Positions 16,720-25,073 of a DNA stretch of 37,417 nt are shown here, piece after piece. Numbering within the stretch: position 1 is the first letter of the stretch; each line of letters opens with the position of its first letter. The stretch is from Rhodocyclus purpureus (GTDB lineage: Bacteria > Pseudomonadota > Gammaproteobacteria > Burkholderiales > Rhodocyclaceae), in contig NZ_NHRX01000052.1 in NCBI RefSeq assembly GCF_016653115.1, positions 1 through 37,417 on the forward strand. Reading direction: 5' to 3'. The position numbers and the translations under genes were made by a program. The notes under the pieces were generated by a model. That model worked only from the letters and a program-made list of their open reading frames with translations, did no database searches and was not told the origin of the DNA.

Positions 16720-16943
16720 TGTCGCTGCGCCTCAATCCGGGGAAGCTCCTGCTCAGCAAATGGACTGCGGTCGAGGTGCGCGACAAGGAAAAGCATTTCA
16801 TCGTCACCCGCCTCGTCGAGCCCGCCGACCCGGGCTCGCCCTTGCGCGAGGTCGAGCTCGAGGCGGTTTACTCGCGCCGCAGCCGTATCCTGCCATGGCG
16901 CGAGCTGTGCGACCCGACGCGCTGGCGGCAGGGCTGGCGGTGA
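16719..16943 (+). CDS. TIGR02450 family small Trp-rich protein
   Basis: 74 aa. Family hallmarks are present: NPGKLLLSKWTAVEV, REKHFIVT-like EKHFIVTRL, LEAVYSRRSRILPWREL and a final W-x4-W pattern (RWRQGW). The function of the family is unknown. The ATG overlaps the stop of the thioesterase gene by one base, so it is translationally coupled to it. No membrane segment or signal peptide is seen. Family identity rests on recognition of the pattern, not on a search. Confidence 0.85.
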   Translation: MSLRLNPGKLLLSKWTAVEVRDKEKHFIVTRLVEPADPGSPLREVELEAVYSRRSRILPWRELCDPTRWRQGWR

Positions 16944-16973
16944 GCGGCGAAGGCGTCTTCGCCGCTGGCAGGC

Positions 16974-17492
16974 TCACTTGCGGGTAGTCGCCTTGGTGAA
17001 GGCGTCGATGTTGGCCTGGGCGCCCTCGGCGAACTGCTTGCCGATGTTGTTGAGGTTGGCGAAGGCGGCGCTGGCGGCAGCAATCGCGTTCTGCAGCGGC
17101 GCGATGTGCTCGTAGCCGGCGGGGGCCGCCTTGGCTGCCTGCTGGAACATGCCGACGAAGGTCTGCTGGAAGGCGCCCAACTGCGCCTCGAACAGCTTGC
17201 TCATCTCCTGCTGCGTCTGCGCCGAGATGGCGTAGAGCGAACGCGAGTAGTCGGTTGCCCGCTCGATGTTCGGTTGCAACAGCGACGTCTGGGCGGAGAG
17301 GGCTGCCTGCGGATCCTTCGCCGCCATGACCGCCCGGGTGCCGCTGGCGGTATCCTCCAGGGCGGCGCGGGCGGCGCTGAGGTTCAGGTTGGTGATGCGC
17401 TCGGCGGAAGCGAGCGCCGTGCTGGCGACCGCCATCAGTGCATCGACCGCCGCCTGGTTGGCAGCGACGAATTGTTCGGTATCGGTGTTCAT
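16974..17492 (-). CDS. phaP: Phasin, PHA granule-associated protein
   Basis: 172 aa, Ala/Gln-rich and almost wholly alpha-helical, with no Cys, as expected for phasin family 2 (TIGR01841/PF09361). It opens TEQFVAANQAAVDALMAVA and contains NIERATDYSRSLYAISAQTQQEM, the best conserved stretch. Phasins coat polyhydroxyalkanoate granules and control their size and number. It is a single gene with its own upstream region: AGGGA lies 6-7 nt before the ATG and a CTGC-N3-GCAG palindrome lies about 30-50 bp upstream. It converges with the TIGR02450 gene, with 30 bp between the stops. Presence of a phasin supports a PHA-storing host. Confidence 0.93.
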   Translation of the reverse strand: MNTDTEQFVAANQAAVDALMAVASTALASAERITNLNLSAARAALEDTASGTRAVMAAKDPQAALSAQTSLLQPNIERATDYSRSLYAISAQTQQEMSKLFEAQLGAFQQTFVGMFQQAAKAAPAGYEHIAPLQNAIAAASAAFANLNNIGKQFAEGAQANIDAFTKATTRK

Positions 17493-17521
17493 GAGCGTTC
17501 CCTTTGCAGGTTTGAGATCGC

Positions 17522-17542
17522 GCTCCCTGCGCTGCAGGGAGC
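17522..17542 (-). promoter_or_regulatory. Candidate PhaR operator / 5'-UTR hairpin of phaP
   Basis: A perfect inverted repeat of 9 bp (17522-17530 with 17534-17542) has a 3-nt spacer and its core reads CTGC-AGC-GCAG. This fits the CTGC-N3/4-GCAG pattern reported for the PHA-responsive repressor PhaR (recalled from the literature). It lies 30-50 bp upstream of the phaP start. The alternative is simply an RNA hairpin in the leader. Confidence 0.5.
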
Positions 17543-17643
17543 CCCGGTCGTGCTGAACCGTCCGTCCATTCTATTTGATTACGAGGCGGCGCGCTCCACT
17601 TTGTCGGCGGGGCGACGGACCGCTCTGCCGTCGCGGCCCTCCT

Positions 17644-18270
17644 TCAGTCCTCCCGTGGCGCCAGCGTCGCTTTCTTACGGCGCGCGGCCTTGGCGCTGGC
17701 GCGCTTCAAGCGCTGCAGGCGACGGCGGATCTCGTCGGAGTCCATCCACACGTCGGAGCCCTTGAGGATGCTGCCGATCTCGGCCGTGGACAGAAACGGC
17801 GAGCAGATCCGGGTCATCACCTTTTCGAACCAGTTGGCGATCGCCAGCACTTCGGCCTGCTGTTCGTTGCCCTTGCCGGAAAAGATTCCCGAGTAGATGT
17901 GGAACATCAGCTGGCAGTTGTCATGCACGACGAGTTCGTCGCCGCACAGGAAGATGAGCGCCGCCATCGAGTAGGCGCGCGCTTCGAGGACCGTGACGAC
18001 GCGTGCCGGGGAAGCGAGGACGTTGTTGATGATCTGCAGCCCGGTGTTGAAGTCGCCACCTTCCGAGTTCAGGTGCAGGTAGACGAGGTCGGTCTCGGCG
18101 GCGGTGCGCAGCGTGTAGAACAGTTCCGTGTAGTACTGCGGCTCACGGATTTCACCGCACAGGTAATACGCGATCTGGCGGACCGGCAGCTGCTGCTCGT
18201 AACGGATCAAGCCACGGAAAAAGCTGCCGTTCTCGGCTGGCTGGTCGCCGTCTTCATCGTGTCGATTCAT
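17644..18270 (-). CDS. ClpP-fold serine protease coupled to a hybrid histidine kinase
   Basis: 208 aa from the ATG at 18270, which overlaps the kinase stop as ATGA. The ClpP/crotonase fold is recognised from LHLNSEGGDFNTGLQII (ClpP's INSPGG strand-turn), EARAYSMAALIFLCG with the nucleophile S101, MFHIYSGIFSGKG with H124, and DVWMDSDEI with the likely acid D173, so the Ser-His-Asp triad appears intact. There is no signal peptide or TM segment, so it acts in the cytosol. A basic C-terminal tail (RLKRASAKAARRKK) is unlike housekeeping ClpP. No ClpX partner is nearby. Housekeeping clpP usually neighbours clpX, so this is a separate paralogue. Its coupling to a two-kinase operon suggests a signalling-linked role, which is inference. 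Confidence 0.82.
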   Translation of the reverse strand: MNRHDEDGDQPAENGSFFRGLIRYEQQLPVRQIAYYLCGEIREPQYYTELFYTLRTAAETDLVYLHLNSEGGDFNTGLQIINNVLASPARVVTVLEARAYSMAALIFLCGDELVVHDNCQLMFHIYSGIFSGKGNEQQAEVLAIANWFEKVMTRICSPFLSTAEIGSILKGSDVWMDSDEIRRRLQRLKRASAKAARRKKATLAPRED

Positions 18271-21200
18271 GATCCCTCTCCCTTGGCGCGGGTGCCGTTG
18301 TCGGCTTGCCTGCTCGCTGGCGGCTGCTTCAGTGCAGAGGCGATGCGAGCCACCTCGGCGGCACATTCGCGCGCCAGTGCCTCGATCACCGCCCCGCCCT
18401 TGCCCTGGCGCAAGGCCCGCTCGATTTCGCCGGCCAGGAAAGCGACGCGCCGGGCGCCGACGAAGCCGGCGATTCCCTTGAGCTTGTGCGCTGCGGACGC
18501 GGCCGCAGCGCTCTCGCCGGCGCGCAGGTGCGCAAACAGCTCGGCCAGTTCCTTGTCGTTGACGAAACGTTCGAGCAGGGAACGGAAGTAGGCGATCTGT
18601 TCGCTCGACGCACACCAGTGCGGATCCACTTCGATGCCGGGAATGGCCAGCAGGGCGCCATCGACGGCATCGTCGACCGCCGGCTCCGCCGCCGCCCGGG
18701 TGACGCTCAGCCCGGGCAGCCACTGGCCGATGACTCTGGCGAGCTCGGCTGGCGTCACCGGCTTGCCGAGGTGACAGCTCATCCCGGCGTCGAGGCAGCG
18801 CTGGCGGTCCTCGGCAAAGGCATACGCCGTCAGAGCGATGATCGGCGTCGTGCGGTATCCCTGCAGTTCGCGGATGGCACGCGTGGCGTCGAGGCCGTCC
18901 AGGCGCGGCATCTGGATGTCCATCAGGATCAGGTCGTAGCGCTGCGCGCGCGCGCATTCGACCGCTTCGGCGCCGTCGCTGGCGACGTCGGCCCGGCAGC
19001 CGAGTCGCTCCAGCATCTCCAGCACGATCTCCTGGCTTTGCGGATGATCCTCGGCGAGCAGGACTGAGACGCCGGACAAGTCGCTCGCCGCTGCGGCGGG
19101 CGGCGCGCGCTCGGGCTCGCCGCCCCTGCCGAGCGCCAGGGTCAGCGCGAAGCTGAAGCAGCTGCCACGTCCCACGTCGCTGTCGACCTGGATCGTGCCG
19201 CCCATCAGCGACACCAGGCGCTGGCTGATCGCCAGGCCGAGCCCGCTGCCACCGTATTCGCGCGTCGTCGATGCATCGGCCTGCACGAAGGGCTCGAACA
19301 GGTGCTCGCGGGCGGCCGCGGCGATGCCGCAGCCGGTATCGCAGACGGCGAAGCGCAGCGTGGTGTTCGCCGTCGCCGCGCCGGCGCAGTCGATGCACAG
19401 GCGGACGCTGCCCCGCTCGGTGAATTTGATGGCGTTGCCGAGCAGGTTGATGAGCACCTGCGAGAGACGCAGGGCGTCGCCGTTCAGACGCAGCTCAAGC
19501 AAGCGCGGCGCGACTTCGATGGCCAGTTGCAGGGCTTTTTCGCGTGCCTGTCCCTGGAAAAGCCGGACCGCCCGCTCGACGACGGTGCCGAGCGTGAAAT
19601 CGCTGTGGTCGAGGACGATCTGTCCGGTCTCGATCTTGGACAGGTCGAGGATGTCGTTCACCAGCGCCAGCAGATGCTCGGAGGCGTTGCACAGTTCGTC
19701 GAGCTTGCGCCGCTGTCCCGGCTTGAGCTCGTCGAGGCAGAGCAGGTGGCCGAGGCCGATGATGACGTTGATCGGGGTGCGGATCTCGTGGCTCATGTTG
19801 GCGAGGAAGCTGCCCTTGGCCCGGGTCGCCGCGTCGGCAGCTTCCTTGGCCTCGCGCAAGGTCTGTTCCACCCGCTTCAGCGCCGTGATGTCGATGAGTA
19901 CGCCGTGGACCTTGGCCGGCCGGCTCTGGCTGCCTTCGCCCTCGTATTGCACCAGTCCCTTGAGCTGGACCCAGCCGATGCTGCCGTCGGCGCGAACGAT
20001 GCGCACTGCGTCGTCGATCTCGCCGTTGCCGGCCGGGTCGACGACGCGAGCGTAGATCGCGGCGAAGATTTCCGCGTCGTCCGGATGCACCAGCGCGGCG
20101 ATCGCCGCCAGCGGCGGTGGCAAGGCAGCGTTGGACAGTCCGAGGATGGTCCAGATCCCCGCCGAACAGAAGGTTTCTCCGCTGGCGAAGTCGTGCTCGA
20201 AGATGCCGAAGTTCGCTGCCTCGGCGGCCAGCCGCAGGCGCGCTTCGCTGTCGCGCAAGGCTTGCTCGGCCAGCAGCCGTTCGGAGATGTCGTTGATGAT
20301 CGAGAACAGCATCGGGCGCCCGTCGATCCGCATCGGCGACGGGCGCACCTCGACGGTCCTTTCCTCGCCATTGGCCAGGCGGTGCGTGGACACGAAGAGA
20401 ACCCGCGCCTTGTCCTTGGCGAGTGCGAGGTCGGCGTCGATCTCCTGCTGCGGTCCGATCCTGATCTGGCGCAGGTTCATCGTCCGCATGCGCGCGACCG
20501 AATGGCCGTAGAAGCTTGCCGCTGCCGCATTGGCGTCGAGCAGCTTGCCGGTTTCTGGACAGATCAGCAGCATGATCGAGAGGTTGTCCTCGAACATGCG
20601 GCGAAAACGCGCTTCCCGATAGCGCATGCCGGCACCGGCGGCGCTGGCGCCGCTGATCTCGCTGGAAAGGCAGAAGACCCCGACGATCTCGCCCTGCTCG
20701 TCGCGCAGCGGATACCTGCGCTGGTCGAGCCAGCCCCGGCTGCCGTCGTTGCGGCCGAACTCCCGGATTTCCTGGACCAGCGCTTCCCCGGCGAATACCC
20801 TTTGTTCCAGGCGGTAGTAGTGGTCGGCCTCTTCCTCGGGGAATACGTCGTAGTCCGTCAGCCCGGTCAGTGCGCAGCCGTCCTCCGCATCGGGCTGCCT
20901 TCGGGTGCTCGCCACATAGACGTGGTTGCGGTCCTTGCACGCGACCTGGTCGCCGGTGATCGCCAGCATCGCCTTGCACTTGGCCAGCAGCGCCTCGGCC
21001 GCACCGGGCCGGGCCAGGCCCTTCGCATCCTGCAGGCGCAGGTCGAGGACGCCGGCCTCCCGCGTGAACTGGGCCCTGATGCAGCGGATGGGTCCATCCG
21101 CATGGCGCAGGCGGAGGTTGCAGCTGCCTGCGCCGTTTCCGGTTACCCACAGCCGCTCGGCAAGGTCAAGGTCATCACGATGAATCCGTTCCCCGAGCGA

Positions 21201-21350
21201 CACGCGCCCCGACAGGAAGTCCTCCGGGCTGAAACCCAGCAAGGCTTCGATGTCACCGCTGACAAAGAGCACCTTTTCCGGTGCGGTGAGTCGCAGCCGG
21301 ATCGCGGCTTCGAGCATCTCAAGTTCCCTAGGGTCTTCCGACAGCGCCAT
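18267..21350 (-). CDS. Soluble hybrid sensor histidine kinase (PAS-HisKA-HATPase-REC-Hpt), kinase B
   Basis: 1027 aa with no transmembrane segment, so cytosolic. About four PAS-type segments come first (roughly 20-110, 120-235, 245-360, 365-490), the last with the PAC-like sequence GWVQLKGLVQYEGEG. Then HisKA with the phospho-His H521 (NMSHEIRTP), HATPase_c with N639 (NLLGNAIKF), DTGCGI and GGSGLGLAIS, a receiver domain with D811 (LILMDIQMP) and KPVT, and a C-terminal Hpt with H955 (AAHKLKGIAG). It is thus a complete internal phosphorelay. It lies 34 bp after the paralogous kinase A and overlaps the ClpP-like gene by ATGA. No separate response regulator with an output domain is encoded next to it. 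No good ribosome site precedes its ATG. Confidence 0.93.
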   Translation of the reverse strand: MALSEDPRELEMLEAAIRLRLTAPEKVLFVSGDIEALLGFSPEDFLSGRVSLGERIHRDDLDLAERLWVTGNGAGSCNLRLRHADGPIRCIRAQFTREAGVLDLRLQDAKGLARPGAAEALLAKCKAMLAITGDQVACKDRNHVYVASTRRQPDAEDGCALTGLTDYDVFPEEEADHYYRLEQRVFAGEALVQEIREFGRNDGSRGWLDQRRYPLRDEQGEIVGVFCLSSEISGASAAGAGMRYREARFRRMFEDNLSIMLLICPETGKLLDANAAAASFYGHSVARMRTMNLRQIRIGPQQEIDADLALAKDKARVLFVSTHRLANGEERTVEVRPSPMRIDGRPMLFSIINDISERLLAEQALRDSEARLRLAAEAANFGIFEHDFASGETFCSAGIWTILGLSNAALPPPLAAIAALVHPDDAEIFAAIYARVVDPAGNGEIDDAVRIVRADGSIGWVQLKGLVQYEGEGSQSRPAKVHGVLIDITALKRVEQTLREAKEAADAATRAKGSFLANMSHEIRTPINVIIGLGHLLCLDELKPGQRRKLDELCNASEHLLALVNDILDLSKIETGQIVLDHSDFTLGTVVERAVRLFQGQAREKALQLAIEVAPRLLELRLNGDALRLSQVLINLLGNAIKFTERGSVRLCIDCAGAATANTTLRFAVCDTGCGIAAAAREHLFEPFVQADASTTREYGGSGLGLAISQRLVSLMGGTIQVDSDVGRGSCFSFALTLALGRGGEPERAPPAAAASDLSGVSVLLAEDHPQSQEIVLEMLERLGCRADVASDGAEAVECARAQRYDLILMDIQMPRLDGLDATRAIRELQGYRTTPIIALTAYAFAEDRQRCLDAGMSCHLGKPVTPAELARVIGQWLPGLSVTRAAAEPAVDDAVDGALLAIPGIEVDPHWCASSEQIAYFRSLLERFVNDKELAELFAHLRAGESAAAASAAHKLKGIAGFVGARRVAFLAGEIERALRQGKGGAVIEALARECAAEVARIASALKQPPASRQADNGTRAKGEGS

Positions 21351-21384
21351 ATTACGCTAAACGGAAGTCCCCGCCGATACAGGC

Positions 21385-24300
21385 TCAGGCCGCCCTGACC
21401 TCCGCCGCGGCCGGCAAGTCCTCGACGGCCGCGACGAGGCCCCGCAACTCGGCAGCGCACTGCTCCACCAGATACAGGATGACCGGCTCGTCGGCAGCGC
21501 TGCGCAGGCACTGGCCGATCTCGTTCGCCAGGGCGGCGACGCGGCGTGCACCGATGAAGCCTGCGATTCCCTGCAGGTCGTGCGCGAGGGCCAGCGCTGC
21601 CGTCCGATCGCCGGCAGCGAGATGCGCGCGTAGCCGCAGCATGGCGTCGCTGTTGTTGTCGACGAACTTCTCCAGCAGCGAACGGTAGTGAGCGACCCGT
21701 TCCGCCGACGAGCGCCATCCGGCGTCGACCTCGATCCCCGGAATCTGCAACAGCGGGTGGCAAAGCTCGCTCGCCGCCGTGTCGGCGCCGGGTCGGCTCG
21801 CGCCGCCGGCAGCGACCAGCCATTGGCCGAGCACTGCGGCGAGCACCGCCATCGTCACCGGCTTGCTGACATGGCTGTTCATTCCCGCTGCCAGGCAACG
21901 CTCCCGATCCTCGACGAAGGCATTGGCCGTCAGTGCGATGATCGGCGTCGCACCGCATCCGGGCAGCGCACGGATGGCGCGCGTCGCCTCCAGTCCGTTC
22001 ATCCGCGGCATCTGCATGTCCATCAGGATGAGGTCGTAGCTGGCACTGTGCGCGCGCTCGACCGCCTCGGCGCCGTCGGCTGCGATGTCGACCACGCAGC
22101 CGACTCTCTCCAGCATCTCGCGCACGATCTCGCGGCTCTGCTGATGATCCTCGGCGAGCAGCAGGTGCTTGCCGGAGAAGTCGTGCACGGCCTGCAGGGC
22201 AGGCGCGCTGGCTGCCTCCGGCGCCTGCGCGCGCGGCAACACCAGATCGAACGTGAAGGTGCTACCCTGGCCGGGCAGGCTGTCGACCTCGATCCGGCCG
22301 CCCATCAGCGATACCAGACGCTGGCTGATGGTGAGCCCGAGCCCGGTGCCGCCGTAATGCAGGGTCTGTGACGCCTCGGCCTGGGTGAAGGGCTGGAAAA
22401 GCCGCTGCCGGTCTTCCTGCGCGATGCCGCAGCCGCTATCCGCAACGCTGAAGCGCAGCGCGACAGCGTCCTCGTCTTCACGGCAGCCGGCGATGCTGAC
22501 GCGAACTTCGCCGCGGTCGGTGAACTTGATCGCGTTGCCGACCAGGTTGATGAGGACCTGCGACAGGCGCAGGGGATCGCCGCGCAGCTGCAGCTCGCGC
22601 AGGCGCGGCGCGACTTCGGCCGTCAGCGACAATCCTTTCTCGGCGGCCTGGTCCGCAAACAGACGGATCACCCGCTCGAGCAGGCCGTCGAGCCGGAAGT
22701 CGCGGCTCTGGATCTCGGTCTGCCCGGACTCGATCTTCGAAAGGTCGAGGATGTCGTTGACGATGGCCAGGAGATGCTCGGAATTGGCGCGGAGTTGATC
22801 GAGCTTGCGCGCCTGCGCGGGGTCGCTGATGTCCTGGCGCAGGAGTTCACCGACGCCGATCATCACGTTCAGCGGGGTGCGGATCTCGTGGCTCATGTGC
22901 GCGAGGAAGGCGCTCTTGGCCCGGGTCGCCGCGTCGGCCGCTTCCTTGGCCTGGCGCAGCGCCTGCTCGGCTTCCTTGCGCGCCGTGATGTCCTGCGCGG
23001 TGCCGAAAATACTGATGCAGGCGCCGTCCGTGTCGAGTTCGATTTGTGACTGCTGGCGCACCCATTTCAGCTGCCCGGCGGCGACGATCCGGTATTCATA
23101 TTCGCAGCACAGGCCCTTCCGGGCCGCCTGCCCGCTGCTGCGCACGCGCTCCCGGTCTTCCGGATGGATGCAGGCGAAGAAGTCTTCATAGGCGACCGGC
23201 CGGTCCTGCGCAATGCCGAAGATGCGGTAGGTCTCCTCCGACCAGCTCAGTCGACCGTTCTGCATGTCGAGGCGCCAGCTGCCGATCTTCCCCAATTGCT
23301 GCGCACGCTTGAGGTCGGCCTCGCTCGCCTGCAGGGCAGCCTCGGCCTGCTTGAGCCGGGTGACGTCGACGACGACGCCGCGGACGAGCTGCGGATGGCG
23401 TGCCTCACCCTCGCCGGCGAACTGCGTGCGCCCCTTGACCTGGATCCAGCGGACGCTGCCATCCTTGTGCAGGATGCGGTGCGTGTTGTCGAATTCGCCG
23501 TCGCCGGCAGGATCGAAGGAGTGCTCGAAGGCTGCGTGCACCGATTCCGCGTCGTCCGGATGGACGAAGTCGGGGGCCCGTTCGAAGAGCTGCGGCACCT
23601 CGTCGGCCGCGATGCCGAGAATCGCGCACATTTCCGCCGACCAGAAGACGCTTCCGGTCTCCAGGTCGCGCTCGAAGACGCCGAAATGTGCCGCCTCGGC
23701 GGCCAGCCGCAGGCTCGTCTCGCTGTCGCGCAAGGCCTGTTCAGCCTGCTTGCTGGCGGTGACGTCGAGCAGCACGCCGTTGACGCGCACCGGCCGCGAG
23801 TCGCTGCCCTCTCCGTCGTACTGCGCCAGGCCCTTGACCTGGACCCAGCGTACCTCGCCTTTCGGGCGGACGATGCGGAAGACGTCGTCGATCTCGCCGT
23901 CACCGTCGGGGTCGGCAATCCGGTCGTACATTGCCCGCACCAGCTCGACATCCGCCGGATGCACGAACTCGGGCACCTCGCAGGGGCTCGGAAGCGCATC
24001 CTCGGGGTTGCGCCCGAGGATGCCGCGCATTCCCGACGACCAGAAGGCTTCTCCTGTCACAAGGTCGTGCGCGAAGACGCCGAACTGCGCCGCCTCGGCG
24101 GCCAGCCGCAGGCGCTCCTCACTGTCGCGCAGGGCGCGTTCGACCCGCTTACGCTCGCTGACGTCCTCGGCAAAGAGGACGATCCCGCCGACGCTGCCTT
24201 CGGCCTCGTACCAGGGACACACCTCGCCGCGCAGCCAGCGCTCGCTGCCGTCCGCTGCCGCGATGCAGAAATCCTCGACGTAGGCGAGTTCCCCTGACAG

Positions 24301-24888
24301 CCCGCGGCGGTGGGCCTCATAAACCTGTGGCGGGTAGTCGGGGAAGAGTTCGTCGTGCGCAAGGCCGAGCAGGTCACGCTCGCCGAGGTCGTGCAGCACG
24401 CTCCAGCGCGGGCTGCAAGCGAGGTAGCGCAGCTCGCGGTCGAGCATCGCCAGCGCCGCCGGCGAGCGCGTGATCGCTCGCTCGCGCTGATGCTGCTCGG
24501 CCTGCTTGCGCTCGCTGATGTCGTTGAGGGTGCCGTACCAGAGCACCGATCCGTCGGACTGCTTCTCCAGCGTGGCCTGGCCGAGGATCCACTTCAGCCT
24601 GCCGCTGCGCGTGCGGATCCGGTACTCGTGCGCCCAGTGCTGCAGGGTCCGGCTGGCGCGGCGCATGGCTTCCAGATGGCGTTCGCGGTCCTCGTCGATG
24701 ATCAGTTGCCGGAAGATGCCGGCGTCGGCGTAGATCTCGTCCGCCGAGACCTCGGCCAGCCGCTCGATCCCGCGGCTGATGCCGACGAAGCTCCAGTTGC
24801 CGACCTGGGGGAAGCGGATCTGATAGACGACCCCCGGGATCGTATCGATCAGCTTGTCGATCTGTTCTGTGTCGAGTCGGCTGCGCAT
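21385..24888 (-). CDS. Soluble hybrid sensor histidine kinase with five PAS domains, kinase A
   Basis: 1167 aa, cytosolic. Five PAS/PAC units are seen (about 15-125, 140-245, 250-380, 385-515, 520-640); units 3 and 4 are near-duplicates (both open LRDSE..LRLAAEAA.FGVF and share a W[VI]QVKG motif). HisKA phospho-His is H667 (HMSHEIRTP), then HATPase (NLVGNAIKF, N785; DSGCGI; GGTGLGLTIS), receiver D957 (LILMDMQMP) with KPVT, and a C-terminal Hpt at H1103. In the Hpt the usual HxLKG is HDLQG, a Lys-to-Gln change. It is the first gene of the kinase A-kinase B-ClpP-like operon. Its last PAS, catalytic, receiver and Hpt parts are strongly similar to kinase B, so the pair arose by duplication. The ligand or redox signal is not visible. 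Confidence 0.93.
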   Translation of the reverse strand: MRSRLDTEQIDKLIDTIPGVVYQIRFPQVGNWSFVGISRGIERLAEVSADEIYADAGIFRQLIIDEDRERHLEAMRRASRTLQHWAHEYRIRTRSGRLKWILGQATLEKQSDGSVLWYGTLNDISERKQAEQHQRERAITRSPAALAMLDRELRYLACSPRWSVLHDLGERDLLGLAHDELFPDYPPQVYEAHRRGLSGELAYVEDFCIAAADGSERWLRGEVCPWYEAEGSVGGIVLFAEDVSERKRVERALRDSEERLRLAAEAAQFGVFAHDLVTGEAFWSSGMRGILGRNPEDALPSPCEVPEFVHPADVELVRAMYDRIADPDGDGEIDDVFRIVRPKGEVRWVQVKGLAQYDGEGSDSRPVRVNGVLLDVTASKQAEQALRDSETSLRLAAEAAHFGVFERDLETGSVFWSAEMCAILGIAADEVPQLFERAPDFVHPDDAESVHAAFEHSFDPAGDGEFDNTHRILHKDGSVRWIQVKGRTQFAGEGEARHPQLVRGVVVDVTRLKQAEAALQASEADLKRAQQLGKIGSWRLDMQNGRLSWSEETYRIFGIAQDRPVAYEDFFACIHPEDRERVRSSGQAARKGLCCEYEYRIVAAGQLKWVRQQSQIELDTDGACISIFGTAQDITARKEAEQALRQAKEAADAATRAKSAFLAHMSHEIRTPLNVMIGVGELLRQDISDPAQARKLDQLRANSEHLLAIVNDILDLSKIESGQTEIQSRDFRLDGLLERVIRLFADQAAEKGLSLTAEVAPRLRELQLRGDPLRLSQVLINLVGNAIKFTDRGEVRVSIAGCREDEDAVALRFSVADSGCGIAQEDRQRLFQPFTQAEASQTLHYGGTGLGLTISQRLVSLMGGRIEVDSLPGQGSTFTFDLVLPRAQAPEAASAPALQAVHDFSGKHLLLAEDHQQSREIVREMLERVGCVVDIAADGAEAVERAHSASYDLILMDMQMPRMNGLEATRAIRALPGCGATPIIALTANAFVEDRERCLAAGMNSHVSKPVTMAVLAAVLGQWLVAAGGASRPGADTAASELCHPLLQIPGIEVDAGWRSSAERVAHYRSLLEKFVDNNSDAMLRLRAHLAAGDRTAALALAHDLQGIAGFIGARRVAALANEIGQCLRSAADEPVILYLVEQCAAELRGLVAAVEDLPAAAEVRAA

Positions 24889-25073
24889 GCCTCGCTTTCC
24901 ATGAATTATTCATACCTTTCTGGGTCGCAATCTTATCCCATTATTGTCGTTTCATGCGTACGGGTTTGCTTGTCACGTTTACGTAACAGTAGGTTCTGGC
25001 TCATGGAGGCAGCACGGGAGGCTGCCGCGCCGGGCCTGCAGCGGACGACAGCCGGACCGGCGCGCGTCGCCGG

